This document shows positions 38,545 through 46,652 of a stretch of 50,361 nucleotides of DNA, in pieces. The notes beneath the pieces are model-generated. The model made no database searches, had not been told where the DNA came from, and was given only the letters and a program-made list of their open reading frames with translations. The translations under genes were made by a program, and so were the position numbers. Location: the IMG/VR virus record IMGVR_UViG_3300009506_000050, positions 1 to 50,361 of that record; one strand, given 5' to 3'. This stretch comes from a virus. Each line of letters opens with the position of its first letter. Within the stretch, counting starts at the first letter, position 1.

Positions 38545-38966
38545 TGCGGAGACCTCGCTTTATATGCCCCTATTGATTCGGATGTCTTCACAAGGTCGAA
38601 TGTCACAAGAACAGTCACACCATCCCTGCGCTTCAGGGTCAATGTGTCTGTGGTTGGGTCAAGCTCCTGGCTGCCTTTTATTATCACATCAAGAATATCC
38701 GTCATCCCAAAATCATCAGGAGTAATATCAACAGGAATATACCTGTCAGCATTGCTTGTCAAAGCAGCGCCGCCATCAATAACACCAGTAAGATCTTCAG
38801 ATATATCAGGTTGCGTGAATTTATACCATCCGCCTCCAATCTCTGATATTGCGGGTTGCGGAAGATAATCAGTCCCATCACTTGCCTTTTTCAGATTATC
38901 CCATACAGGCGTCAATCCGGTTGCCGGTTGTCCGCTATCCGAAATATATATTTTCTGCAATGGCAT
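38541..38966 (-). CDS. Putative virion protein (141 aa)
   Basis: A beta-rich protein (KIYISDSGQPATGLTPVWDNLKK, GGGWYKFTQPDISEDLTGVIDGG, TLTLKRRDGVTVLVTFDLVK), similar in style to small structural proteins of head or baseplate. Its start overlaps the previous stop (38966). No family recognised with certainty. Confidence 0.5.
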   Translation of the reverse strand: MPLQKIYISDSGQPATGLTPVWDNLKKASDGTDYLPQPAISEIGGGWYKFTQPDISEDLTGVIDGGAALTSNADRYIPVDITPDDFGMTDILDVIIKGSQELDPTTDTLTLKRRDGVTVLVTFDLVKTSESIGAYKARSPQ

Positions 38967-39679
38967 TATCTAAAACCGCCTTTCGTAAAATTGCGGGCAT
39001 GATTGGAACCCACTGATCTGAATCCCTGCTTAACAGCTAAAGGCCTCGCCTGTTTTGAGCGTGATTTGAACTCTCTGCCCACATCTATATTTTCAAAATA
39101 CCATGAGGCCTCATTGTTGGAAAGCCCTATATCATATGAACTTCCCTGCACCACATGCATGGGATAATCAGAACCTATAGGGGCAGTAAAACTCATGGAA
39201 GCCACAAGAGTATCATCTGATACTTTATACATATCCAGTATATAGGTAGTTCCAACTCGTATCCACGAATAATAATGTTCTGTGTCAAATGCAAATTGGA
39301 CATAAGAAGAGTACCCTTTAAGCACTCCATTATCTCTCAAGATAATAATGCATCTGCAAGGTGATCCAACTGTATCAGAGAACAATGTAAATATCTTTGC
39401 TCCAGGACCGGCTCCATTAAGGACTCCGGCATTCCCCACCTTATCAGCTATAGTAAATGCCATGCCATTGGCTAGATTAATCTCCGCAGTTACCGCAAAG
39501 GTAAACATATTGGGTCGGTTAATGTCTCCTGCAAAGTAACCTACCGGAAGCGCCAAATAATGACGTTCATCTTCGTCCCTGTCAACAGAAGGAAACGTCA
39601 TGCGAGAAGCATTGACTTGAATCTTGCCATTCTCGCTAACCGTTGTCCAATCTACAGAGAGAAGGTTTTCAATAGCCAT
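38966..39679 (-). CDS. Putative lectin-like virion protein (237 aa)
   Basis: A beta-rich 237-residue protein with alternating hydrophobic strands (MFTFAVTAEINL, CRCIIILRDNGVLKGYSSYVQFAFDTEHYYSWIRVGTTYILDMYKV) that suggest a concanavalin-like jelly roll, ending in a basic tail. Such proteins decorate capsids or bind sugars. The role is inferred from fold impression and the neighbourhood of structural genes. Confidence 0.45.
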   Translation of the reverse strand: MAIENLLSVDWTTVSENGKIQVNASRMTFPSVDRDEDERHYLALPVGYFAGDINRPNMFTFAVTAEINLANGMAFTIADKVGNAGVLNGAGPGAKIFTLFSDTVGSPCRCIIILRDNGVLKGYSSYVQFAFDTEHYYSWIRVGTTYILDMYKVSDDTLVASMSFTAPIGSDYPMHVVQGSSYDIGLSNNEASWYFENIDVGREFKSRSKQARPLAVKQGFRSVGSNHARNFTKGGFR

Positions 39680-39682
39680 TGG

Positions 39683-40147
39683 CTATATATCCTTCAGACT
39701 GATAAACATGTCCCAAAATGTCCCCCGCCTTGCCTGATTCTCGGCTTCATATATCGCCCACTCTATAGGATCGCTTATGTTCTCGGCATCCTGCCCATTC
39801 CATAAACCCCGAAGGCCGAGGCTATGCACTAGACGAGAAGCTTCATTGTTGGGATTAAGGCCAGTAGGAAGCACAATCTTGCCATCAACGATGGCACCGA
39901 GATCTATCAGAAAAGGCGGAGGTCCTGTCTCGGGCTCCTGTCTGTTAAAGCCAAGGTTTCTCTGAAAGTTAAGAGCCTCAATAATGCGAAGTCTTCGGGG
40001 ATAAAATTCCATTTCTTTCCACTCTATCCATGCCTCCGGCGATAGCGTACGGAGCTTCGCATTATGTTCAAGGCGCATTAACTCTTCTGCCCTGAGACAA
40101 AAGGACATGCGCTGTCCTACATTTCTGCATGATTTCGGGTATTCCAT
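39683..40147 (-). CDS. Protein of unknown function after the holin (154 aa)
   Basis: ATG 40147 overlaps the holin stop (TAATG). The 154 residues are basic at the start and mostly helical (EELMRLEHNAKL, EAWIEWKEMEFYPRRLRIIEALNFQRN) with a short beta part (DLGAIVDGKIVLPTGL). An earlier in-frame ATG at 40165 is possible. The position between lysis genes and a lectin-like protein gives no clear clue. Confidence 0.45.
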   Translation of the reverse strand: MEYPKSCRNVGQRMSFCLRAEELMRLEHNAKLRTLSPEAWIEWKEMEFYPRRLRIIEALNFQRNLGFNRQEPETGPPPFLIDLGAIVDGKIVLPTGLNPNNEASRLVHSLGLRGLWNGQDAENISDPIEWAIYEAENQARRGTFWDMFISLKDI

Positions 40148-40602
40148 TAAGATCCGCTCTTCCATGAGCGTACCAGGGCCGCGCTGAAATAGAATGTCGC
40201 TGCCGCAAGGATGACAGGCCACCATATCTTCAAGAGAGACAATGCAAACATTGCAACGGCGACAAGATCGTCTTTAAGAGATGGAAAGAAAACGGCAAGC
40301 GTCCTGAAGAAAAGAGCATATACTGTCAGGAAACCTCCGAGAGCAAAGGAACCCCATGCAAGATATCTTCGCGAAAGGGACCTTGCACTCGATTCGTTCT
40401 GTGACATCTCTATATGCTTCAGGGCGATCTCGCTATACTTCAGCTTTACCTCTGCAGCCTTCGCAGCATCATGGGCCTTTTCTTCCGCCGTATACCAAAT
40501 GGCATCGATGCCTTTTGCCCCCATCCTCACGACATCAGCGGCAGTATCGACGGCCTTTGAACTGCTCTTGAATATGTCGAGAAAGTCTCCTATCATTCCC
40601 AT
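40147..40602 (-). CDS. Holin with 3 transmembrane segments (GTA-type)
   Basis: The N-terminal 75 residues are amphipathic and charged; three hydrophobic stretches follow (about 82-100, WGSFALGGFLTVYALFF; 112-128; 129-145, VILAAATFYFSAALV). SLSRRYLAWGS before the first one matches the plan of the 3TM holin family first described in gene transfer agents. It starts 4 nt after the lysozyme stop and would release the lysozyme through the inner membrane. Confidence 0.75.
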   Translation of the reverse strand: MGMIGDFLDIFKSSSKAVDTAADVVRMGAKGIDAIWYTAEEKAHDAAKAAEVKLKYSEIALKHIEMSQNESSARSLSRRYLAWGSFALGGFLTVYALFFRTLAVFFPSLKDDLVAVAMFALSLLKIWWPVILAAATFYFSAALVRSWKSGS

Positions 40603-40605
40603 GAT

Positions 40606-41187
40606 TTATCCCTTCATTATCCTTTCTATGTTTCGCCAGCGTCTCTTCACGTCATCCGGACGCTTGCGGCCCCATAGGGTATGCTCAATCTTGAAATCAA
40701 GGATATCCTTCGGGACTATTGGCCGCTCCTGTGCCTGAAGCCATTCGTGAAGAGCTCCGCCCGGGGTTAGATAGAACTGGTTATGGTAATCAACAATATG
40801 CACCATAACACTGTCATTCTCAAGTCTGATTCCACCGTTGTCCTCAATGACCCTGATGCAATGCTCGACGGAATGGCTGATGTGAAGCCTGTCATGATAA
40901 TCTATTACATCTCCATGAGCGCGGAGTTTTGCGTTAAGATGGCTTATATCACCGGATTGCTCTATGACCATGACTGCTTCAGCGACGGTGAATCCGCATT
41001 CCTGGAGGCAGAGGATGGCCTGCCAGTTATTGCGGGTATCGAACTGGACACGTCCGAAGGACCATCCGGATTTGCCATTTCTCACTCCATCGGGATCAGA
41101 GAATCGGTAAACAAGTTCCGGATTGCCTCCGACCTCATTGAAGGTAACGGCTTCCATCGCCTTTGATGTAATGAATTCCTTATTCAT
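40606..41187 (-). CDS. Endolysin, lysozyme-like glycosidase
   Basis: A 193-residue cell wall hydrolase. TFNEVGGNPELVYRFSDPDG with the probable catalytic glutamate E18 and GKSGWSFGRVQFDTRNN following it give the E...G...S(F)G.xQ.D arrangement of phage lysozymes. No signal peptide or SAR segment, so it depends on the adjacent holin. It degrades peptidoglycan at the end of infection. Confidence 0.8.
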   Translation of the reverse strand: MNKEFITSKAMEAVTFNEVGGNPELVYRFSDPDGVRNGKSGWSFGRVQFDTRNNWQAILCLQECGFTVAEAVMVIEQSGDISHLNAKLRAHGDVIDYHDRLHISHSVEHCIRVIEDNGGIRLENDSVMVHIVDYHNQFYLTPGGALHEWLQAQERPIVPKDILDFKIEHTLWGRKRPDDVKRRWRNIERIMKG

Positions 41188-41200
41188 GCCTGTCCTTTCT

Positions 41201-41665
41201 TTAGCTGCCCATAGATTCCATCGCAGCCGGCTTCTTGTTTTTATCCTTCAGGTAATCATCAAATCGCATATGAAGACCCACAACATCATTTCGGACCTCT
41301 CCCTTGAAGTCCTTTATATCCTTTCGAACATCATCCTTGAAGTCCTTGATATTTGTCCGCATATCCTCTTTAAGATCAGCATATCCGGACCGCATGACCT
41401 GCATCATTTCTTCATCCCTAAGATGCCTGTCTTCGCGGAGAGACTGCATCATCTTTTCATCTCTCTGCCGTCTCTCTTCATTACAGTCCTTGCAGCTTTC
41501 AGCGGTTATCAATTCAGATGTAGGAGTTTCCCTGCGTGATGCATCGCGGACAATGAATCTCTTTATGAGCCATATGAAAAACGCGAAAATGGATCCTCCG
41601 ACCCCTAGAAAAAGGAAGTTTATGGCAGCACTAACAATGTATGCCAGTATCTGATCGCTCGTCAT
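41201..41665 (-). CDS. Membrane-anchored coiled-coil protein, possible i-spanin
   Basis: One N-terminal transmembrane segment (about residues 9-35, IVSAAINFLFLGVGGSIFAFFIWLI) is followed by a long hydrophilic coiled coil with K/D/E heptads. This is the shape of an inner-membrane spanin subunit, and the gene sits directly before the lysozyme. No outer-membrane lipoprotein partner with a lipobox was found. A structural role is the other possibility. Confidence 0.5.
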   Translation of the reverse strand: MTSDQILAYIVSAAINFLFLGVGGSIFAFFIWLIKRFIVRDASRRETPTSELITAESCKDCNEERRQRDEKMMQSLREDRHLRDEEMMQVMRSGYADLKEDMRTNIKDFKDDVRKDIKDFKGEVRNDVVGLHMRFDDYLKDKNKKPAAMESMGS

Positions 41666-41837
41666 TCAAGGGATATTCCTTTCTTTTTATCAGGCATATG
41701 TGACATCTTTCATCGCTATATGCCGGGCCGTCCTTGTGACCATAACTACATAACCTGCATTTGCGCTTTTGCTTGTCATCCTCAAGGGCGGTTATCTGAA
41801 GCCTCCCGAATTCCTCTGCTGAAAGAGATGTCTGCAT
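41631..41837 (-). CDS. Small CX2C-pair protein (68 aa)
   Basis: Starts at ATG 41837 overlapping the preceding TGA (TGATG), with GAGG upstream. The 68 residues contain CRLC and CHIC, likely one zinc site, in a mainly polar sequence. Its end overlaps the spanin-like gene by 35 nt. Function unknown. Confidence 0.5.
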   Translation of the reverse strand: MQTSLSAEEFGRLQITALEDDKQKRKCRLCSYGHKDGPAYSDERCHICLIKRKEYPLNDERSDTGIHC

Positions 41838-42412
41838 CAAGAAGGTACCTCGAAATAATCAAGCTTCAGGCCCAGAATGGCGGAGGCCGTATTATCTGTA
41901 TTGGTTATTCTGAAAAGATATTTCTGTGCGGGGTCAAGTTCGCATACAACGGTTTCTGCCGCATTCGCCCCGGAAGAACCGGCCACGCCCGCCCCGTCAG
42001 AAGGTATCAGGAGCTCGCCTATCAAATCAGTCCCCGGCACGACTCCAGTGGGGCTTATCCTGAAAATCACTTCGCCCGGAGTGGTAATGGTATGCTTCTT
42101 ATTCGGCGGGTTTACGAGGGTGCCGTCATTATTGGCAGTGGCCCCGCGATAGACATTAATGGTTATAGGGCCCCCTATGCCGTCAAGCCCGATGGGAAGC
42201 AAAACCAGATTGCTCCCCGTGAAAGCAGTTGGATCGAGGATGATATCGATTGTCTGTGAAGCGGCGAGATTTATCCGTCGGCAGAGGCCGTATGCTATGC
42301 CTTCAACGACTTTAGCGTTTTCTATTGTGAGACACACAAAAGCCTTAAAGGGGCTGAAAGCCGCGGCAATGGCCCTGAGGACTCCCCCGCCTATTGTCTG
42401 TTTTTTCGCCAT
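41837..42412 (-). CDS. Putative virion surface protein (191 aa)
   Basis: A 191-residue beta-rich protein (IDIILDPTAFTGSNLVLLPIGLDGIGGPITINVYRG, KYLFRITNTDNTASAILGLKLDYFEV) resembling capsid-decoration or adhesin-like proteins. It lies in the block of structural-looking genes after the portal. Coupled to both neighbours by overlaps. No family recognised. Confidence 0.5.
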   Translation of the reverse strand: MAKKQTIGGGVLRAIAAAFSPFKAFVCLTIENAKVVEGIAYGLCRRINLAASQTIDIILDPTAFTGSNLVLLPIGLDGIGGPITINVYRGATANNDGTLVNPPNKKHTITTPGEVIFRISPTGVVPGTDLIGELLIPSDGAGVAGSSGANAAETVVCELDPAQKYLFRITNTDNTASAILGLKLDYFEVPS

Positions 42413-42903
42413 CAGATTATTAACCCCACATAATCCATATAGCTGTTATGGGCTGCATTGCCCGCTACCGGATGATAAAATCTTATCTTGACATTCCCAG
42501 ACGCATCTATGAAATCATGGGAGTTGGGAGGGATATCTGTATATCTGTAATTCTGGCCCAAAGCGTTAGGAAAGGTATGTATAACCTTCCATGTCTCGGA
42601 AACAGTATCCCATATGGCAAGTTCTACCCAATGAGTAGCAGAGCCCATATACGCCATGGCAATCCCGATACGCCGGAAACTCCGGACATTCTCGAAAGTT
42701 ACTTCTATATTCTGGCCGGGTGTCGCGGCTTCTTCCTGGATCTGAAGAATATTGCCGTCCTGCCATTCCTGTATATCGGCGACTGTGCCGCCGCCGATTA
42801 CGGTGCCGACAATGACATTAATGCTCGAAGGGGCAATGTGTATCTCGGGGAAATTTATTCCCGGGCCTACTTTTTCGCCTGGCCTCTTCTTTTGTCCGAT
42901 CAT
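42412..42903 (-). CDS. Putative virion protein, jelly-roll-like (163 aa)
   Basis: A 163-residue beta-rich protein (NIEVTFENVRSFRRIGIAMAYMGSATHWVELAIWD, GNVKIRFYHPVAGNAAHNSYMDYVGLII) similar in build to carbohydrate-binding F5/8-type sandwiches. Coupled by ATGA to the gene before and by TGATG to the gene after. Possibly on the capsid surface; not proven. Confidence 0.5.
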   Translation of the reverse strand: MIGQKKRPGEKVGPGINFPEIHIAPSSINVIVGTVIGGGTVADIQEWQDGNILQIQEEAATPGQNIEVTFENVRSFRRIGIAMAYMGSATHWVELAIWDTVSETWKVIHTFPNALGQNYRYTDIPPNSHDFIDASGNVKIRFYHPVAGNAAHNSYMDYVGLII

Positions 42904-43181
42904 GCATCGACCCTTACTTCGCCGGCTTCTGGACCGTCAAGCCAGAGATAAACGTCTATGAGTTCGGAAGAACTGATTTCGGCAGTATCGCCATCAAGGA
43001 AAATTCTTCCGCCCCTGAAGTCAGCCTTTACAGGCGCGGCATCTCCGGTGGGCACATATGTTGCAAGCCACGTTGCGCCAGCCCCTCCGTTCACTGTCTT
43101 GTGTATCTGGCCGACCGAAACGGCTGTTGCGACCTTGACGGCCTCGCCTGCCGGTACATCAACAAATACTGGTGCTGGCAT
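42900..43181 (-). CDS. Small beta-rich virion-type protein (93 aa)
   Basis: Follows the portal gene with GGAGG inside the portal end. The 93 residues (VFVDVPAGEAVKVATAVSVGQIHK, RGGRIFLDGDTAEISSSELIDVYLWLDGPEAGEV) have beta-strand spacing typical of small decoration proteins. No certain family. Confidence 0.5.
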   Translation of the reverse strand: MPAPVFVDVPAGEAVKVATAVSVGQIHKTVNGGAGATWLATYVPTGDAAPVKADFRGGRIFLDGDTAEISSSELIDVYLWLDGPEAGEVRVDA

Positions 43182-43182
43182 T

Positions 43183-44925
43183 TTATGTATCCTCCCTGCG
43201 GATTTCTATTTCGTCCACAACAGCTTCGGCCAGGGCCTGAGCGCTTCCACCACCAGCACCTCCACCGCCTGATTTTTGCCAGGGCGGCGGCACGGGTTCG
43301 CCATACTCATGCTCTAGCTGTGTCCTGTTAGTTTCGGCATCGCTGCCGTTAAGATCGCTCGCCTCGCGCTCCTGAGTAGTAAGGCCGAGGCTGAGATTTT
43401 CTCTCCGGGCCTTGGCCGTCTTTATCGGATCTATATCAGGCATTGCCGCGCCCTTCCAGTTGCCATGCAGCCATGCGGCCCTGAGGACCGGGTCGGACCA
43501 TCCGGGGGCCTGTATGCGTCCGGCGGCTATCTCGCCGGAAAGCCACATTTCAAAAACCGGGTCGCCGTCATCAGCCGCCCATTCGGCCCGCCAGATATTC
43601 ACTATTCTCCAGAAGAGAATGAGAGTGCCGCGACTCGCGGAATAATTCTGATTGAAACGCATCAGGACAACCTCAAGAGGCACACCGGCGGCGGCCCCGA
43701 GGTAATACATGAAGGCGTCCACAAATTTGTCGAAGGAATCAACAGGCGCATTGGGCTGGAAGGGCTTGATAACGTCGCCCTGGCCGGCATTCAGTATCGC
43801 ATGGCTACCGGGCTGATCAGAAGTAATCTCGGGCACCTGATAGCATCTAACAGGCTCTACCGCTACATTCTGGGCCGTGCTGTCCGGCTCCGGATTGGTA
43901 CCAAATTGCCCCGCGGCGGCGCCCTGCCCAAAAGCGGTTAATTGTCCCGCGAAAATATTCGAAGGGTCGAATTCCCTGTTCTCGACCGACATGAAGATCA
44001 TGGACTGGTTGATTGCCTTTTTCAGATGCGCCATTTTGAAATCTGTTATGTTCTCGAGCGACTGAAGGGCAAAACCTATGCGGGAATAGCCTCGGCCCTG
44101 GCCGGCATATTCAGGCCTGAATCCATGGAGCATGAAGAGGCGTCCGGACTTGGGGCCCTTGCGCTGTACTGTGACAGTCTTGAAACCGCCGTTGCCGTCC
44201 CTGACATAGACAACATAACCGGTTTCCCTGTTACGCTCGTCGCGGATAATACCGTCATAGATATTTTCCATATACTCGCCATAAGTCCCGCTCAAGCCGA
44301 GCCCGACTATCTGGTCCGGGTCCACGAAATCCCATTGGAGCGGATTTTGAAGGAATTTTTCAGTGGAGTAATAAAGGCGGCGAAAAATGTCATTGTCCCT
44401 ATGCTGAAAAATCTGATAAAGATGCTGTGACTGATAGAACGTCATGTTCTCGGCGCGATGCGTTTTCTTGTCCCTGGCCCAGAGATCGAAACGGGTATCT
44501 ACATCACGGCCCCATTCGCGGGCCCTCTCTGACGTTATTCCAAGTATGGAAGCCCTCGGGCTTGATTCCCTGACAAGGGCAACGTCCGCCACGCTATCCG
44601 CAGTGCGGTCGATAATGGCCCGGGCCTGAGGGCTGTCATGATAGGCATCACGCGCATTGGTGCGCATGCGTTGATGATTAATGACTCTGGACTTTCCATA
44701 ATTCGAAAGCCCATAAGGCCATCCGGCGCCCCCGCTTCGGTATCCCTCGTAATATGAACCGCCCCCGCCATGATATGCGACTGGGCGAGACCCGCGGCTC
44801 ATAATGTCCAGTTGATGAAGGGTTGCTTTCATGGTAGCATCCCTGATTTCCTTGTTTCGGTCAAGGATTGCATTCGCGAAATCTCGAGCGAATATTTCAG
44901 AACGTGATGGTCGATTCCCTGCCAT
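43183..44925 (-). CDS. Portal protein (lambda gpB-type)
   Basis: A 580-residue lambda-type portal. Visible are the helical N-terminus, ARDAYHDSPQARAIIDRTADSVADVALV, LWARDKKTHRAENMTFYQSQHLYQIFQHRD, the wing region YVVYVRDGNGGFKTVTV, MLHGFRPEYAGQGRGYSRIG and the C-terminal SFDKFVDAFMYYLGAAAGVPLEVVLMRFNQNYSASRGTL. It forms the dodecameric ring through which TerL packages DNA. The start overlaps the 45203 gene stop (TAATG). A 60-aa protein elsewhere (5738) resembles the DKFVDA segment. Confidence 0.9.
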   Translation of the reverse strand: MAGNRPSRSEIFARDFANAILDRNKEIRDATMKATLHQLDIMSRGSRPVAYHGGGGSYYEGYRSGGAGWPYGLSNYGKSRVINHQRMRTNARDAYHDSPQARAIIDRTADSVADVALVRESSPRASILGITSERAREWGRDVDTRFDLWARDKKTHRAENMTFYQSQHLYQIFQHRDNDIFRRLYYSTEKFLQNPLQWDFVDPDQIVGLGLSGTYGEYMENIYDGIIRDERNRETGYVVYVRDGNGGFKTVTVQRKGPKSGRLFMLHGFRPEYAGQGRGYSRIGFALQSLENITDFKMAHLKKAINQSMIFMSVENREFDPSNIFAGQLTAFGQGAAAGQFGTNPEPDSTAQNVAVEPVRCYQVPEITSDQPGSHAILNAGQGDVIKPFQPNAPVDSFDKFVDAFMYYLGAAAGVPLEVVLMRFNQNYSASRGTLILFWRIVNIWRAEWAADDGDPVFEMWLSGEIAAGRIQAPGWSDPVLRAAWLHGNWKGAAMPDIDPIKTAKARRENLSLGLTTQEREASDLNGSDAETNRTQLEHEYGEPVPPPWQKSGGGGAGGGSAQALAEAVVDEIEIRREDT

Positions 44926-45203
44926 TAATCATTTTTCCTTCGAAGAGTCATATTCGCGATTCCGGTTCCATTGAGGATATGCTGGTATCTGAGAATGCGG
45001 GCTTCGAGGCGTTTCTGTACCTTTTCCATGGCTTCCATGCTCCGGTACTTCATGACCTGTTTTCCCTCTCCTGTATCAAGGCTTGCCATTTCTACATGAA
45101 GGGTATTGTTTATGATAGCGTCATCAATGGCGTCCAGTTGGGCTTGAAGGGCGGTTATCCGTTCCTGATACCAGGCCTTTTGTGTGGAGGTCAGGCAACT
45201 CAT
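44925..45203 (-). CDS. Small helical protein upstream of the portal (gpW-like position, 92 aa)
   Basis: A 92-residue helical protein (TSTQKAWYQERITALQAQLDAIDDAI, YRSMEAMEKVQKRLEARILRYQHILNGTGIANMTLRRK) in the place of the gpW/head-tail joining gene between TerL and portal. The ATG at 45203 lies 6 nt after the -10 box (TATTAT) and has no ribosome site, so the late message should be leaderless. An in-frame TTG at 45239 would coincide with the -35 box and is unlikely. Confidence 0.65.
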   Translation of the reverse strand: MSCLTSTQKAWYQERITALQAQLDAIDDAIINNTLHVEMASLDTGEGKQVMKYRSMEAMEKVQKRLEARILRYQHILNGTGIANMTLRRKND

Positions 45204-45209
45204 GCTGTG

Positions 45210-45239
45210 ATAATAAAGAAAAAATTTGTCCTTTGTCAA
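45210..45239 (-). promoter_or_regulatory. Late promoter of the portal operon, leaderless layout
   Basis: TTGACA (45239-45234), 18 nt, TATTAT (45215-45210), then CACAGC and ATG 45203. Both hexamers are near consensus. With 6 nt between -10 and ATG, transcription starts at the A of the start codon. It drives the large late operon toward 19052. It is back to back with the plus promoter at 45325. Confidence 0.75.
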
Positions 45240-45324
45240 TTTTTTTCTTGTGCAAAATCACTATTTTAGGCATATATTGTTGATTTTATTGATTATTTTA
45301 TTTTAAGCCCCATGCACTTTTTAC

Positions 45325-45354
45325 TTGACAAGGGATATATTTCTGTGTTATTAT
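45325..45354 (+). promoter_or_regulatory. Promoter of the plus-strand accessory island
   Basis: TTGACA at 45325-45330, 18-nt spacer with the ATATATTTCTGTG pattern ending in TGT, and TATTAT at 45349-45354 (5 of 6). The spacer resembles those at 5134 and 13807. The AT-rich 85 nt between it and the divergent late promoter contain T-rich direct repeats (TTGATTTTATTGATTATTTT) that may bind a regulator. Confidence 0.7.
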
Positions 45355-45401
45355 TAATCAAGATGAAGGACAGAGAAAACATAAACACGGAGGGCAGGGC
45401 A

Positions 45402-45656
45402 ATGGCAAGACAGGAAAGCATAGAGAAATTCGAAACAGCAATGGATGAAATTGGCATGGGTATTGGCGAAGAAGAAATGGCGATTTCAAGAGAGCCTATT
45501 GATAACTTCATAGCCCGCTGGGGCCAGCCCCATGAAATAGAAAACGGAATAAGCATATGGCATAATCTCCAAGTTGCCAAAGGCAAAAGGTGTGGCGATC
45601 TCTATGTCATGAGCACGGAAGATGGAACGTTATCTTATTTCGACGGTGAGTATTAA
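45402..45656 (+). CDS. Protein of unknown function (84 aa)
   Basis: ATG 45402 has GGAGGG 7 nt upstream; an in-frame ATG at 45363 would lie 8 nt after the -10 box. The 84 residues form a helical N-terminal half and a beta-type end (GDLYVMSTEDGTLSYFDGEY). First gene of the accessory island between terL and the portal operon. No family recognised. Confidence 0.5.
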   Translation: MARQESIEKFETAMDEIGMGIGEEEMAISREPIDNFIARWGQPHEIENGISIWHNLQVAKGKRCGDLYVMSTEDGTLSYFDGEY

Positions 45657-45676
45657 AAATTAATAAGGAGGGCAAC

Positions 45677-45949
45677 ATGGGAAAAGCTGCCATTTTCAGG
45701 CTAAATGAAGTGGAAAAAGAAACCATCAGAGAGGCTTGGGCCTGGCTTGGGGGCCGTAGGCAATTCGTCATGACACATAATCATGACGGCAAAGAGGAGC
45801 CAATAGAAGTCGCGTACAGGGCTTACGCAGTCATGGCCAGCGGCGGATTCGTTTCCAATCGCTCAAGGCTGCTTCCGGGCTGCATAAGGATTGACGAGCT
45901 TTTAAGGGAAGTGAATGAGCGGCTAGGAATCGGATACTTAACCATCTAA
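45677..45949 (+). CDS. Protein of unknown function (90 aa)
   Basis: AAGGAGG precedes the ATG. The 90-residue protein is basic, with KETIREAWAWLGGRRQFVMTHNHDGK near the start and a helical end (RIDELLREVNERLGIGYL). The tight spacing to both neighbours supports it. No known family. Confidence 0.5.
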   Translation: MGKAAIFRLNEVEKETIREAWAWLGGRRQFVMTHNHDGKEEPIEVAYRAYAVMASGGFVSNRSRLLPGCIRIDELLREVNERLGIGYLTI

Positions 45950-45969
45950 AACCAAAGGAGGACGCGGAT

Positions 45970-46377
45970 ATGAGAGAGAAAAAGTATGAATTAACCGATG
46001 AGGTAAAAAGTTTCGGCAACATAACACTTTATCGAATCAGAGCGCTTCGGGATTTCATGAACATCAAAAAAGGAGAAGTTGGAGGATTCATCGAAAAAGA
46101 ATCCAATCTAAGCCACTCCGGGGATGCTTGGGTCTACGGGAATGCCGAGGTCTACGGGGATGCCAAGGTCTAAGGGGATGCCAAGGTCTACGGGAATGCC
46201 ATAAATATTATCGGATATGAGTACCGGATCACTCTTACAGATAATCACATGGCAATTGGCTGTGAAATGCATACCTTCACTGAATGGCGGAAGTCGTATA
46301 AGGCTATATGCAGGAAGCATAATAAGAAAGAATGGGAATCAAGAATACTGGCCATTCTTGATATGGCGGGAAAGTGA
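45970..46377 (+). pseudogene. Polymer-forming/repeat-type phage protein interrupted by an in-frame TAA
   Basis: The frame from 45970 encodes an N-terminal part (YELTDEVKSFGNITLYRIRALRDF, KKGEVGGFIEKESNLSHSGDAWVYGNAEVYGDAKV) and stops at TAA 46171-46173. Reading on in the same frame gives GDAKVYGNA and then a coherent C-terminal domain (ITLTDNHMAIGCEMHTFTEW ... RILAILDMAGK) ending at 46377. The stop sits where the repeat expects TAC (Tyr), so one base change separates intact from broken. It is either a pseudogene, a read-through product, or a polymorphism in the sampled population. The family is a phage protein with YGNA-type beta-helix repeats. Confidence 0.6.
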
Positions 46378-46391
46378 GGACAAAGCAAGCG

Positions 46392-46622
46392 ATGGCAAAG
46401 CACACGAATTCAGAAATGGCAATTGAGTATGACGGAAGCCTTTGTCTCGGCGGCCAGGTTGTAACAACCAGCTATGGAATCGCCCCGGATACCGCAAGCC
46501 GTGAAGAGCGTAATGCTAATCATGCAAGGATAGCCGCCCTCTGGAATGCGGCCCATGGCATGAGCACGGAAGAGGCCGTCGCGCTTCTTAACTGCTGGGC
46601 TGATGGCCTTCGGAGGGGATAA
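46392..46622 (+). CDS. Protein of unknown function (76 aa)
   Basis: ATG 46392 has GAGGA upstream; GTG 46374 would overlap the previous stop (GTGA). The 76 residues contain IEYDGSLCLGGQVVTTSYGIAPDTASREERNANHARIAALWNAAHGMSTEEAVALLNCWADGLRRG, ending in a helix with one cysteine. Similar small proteins occur in accessory regions of other phages; the job is unknown. Confidence 0.5.
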   Translation: MAKHTNSEMAIEYDGSLCLGGQVVTTSYGIAPDTASREERNANHARIAALWNAAHGMSTEEAVALLNCWADGLRRG

Positions 46623-46652
46623 AAACGGAAAGCATCTGAAAGGAGAAAAAGC

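Noticed and set aside
46171-46173. General stop codon reassignment in the phage
   Set aside because: TAA, TAG and TGA all end other intact genes at expected lengths, so the internal TAA is a local event.
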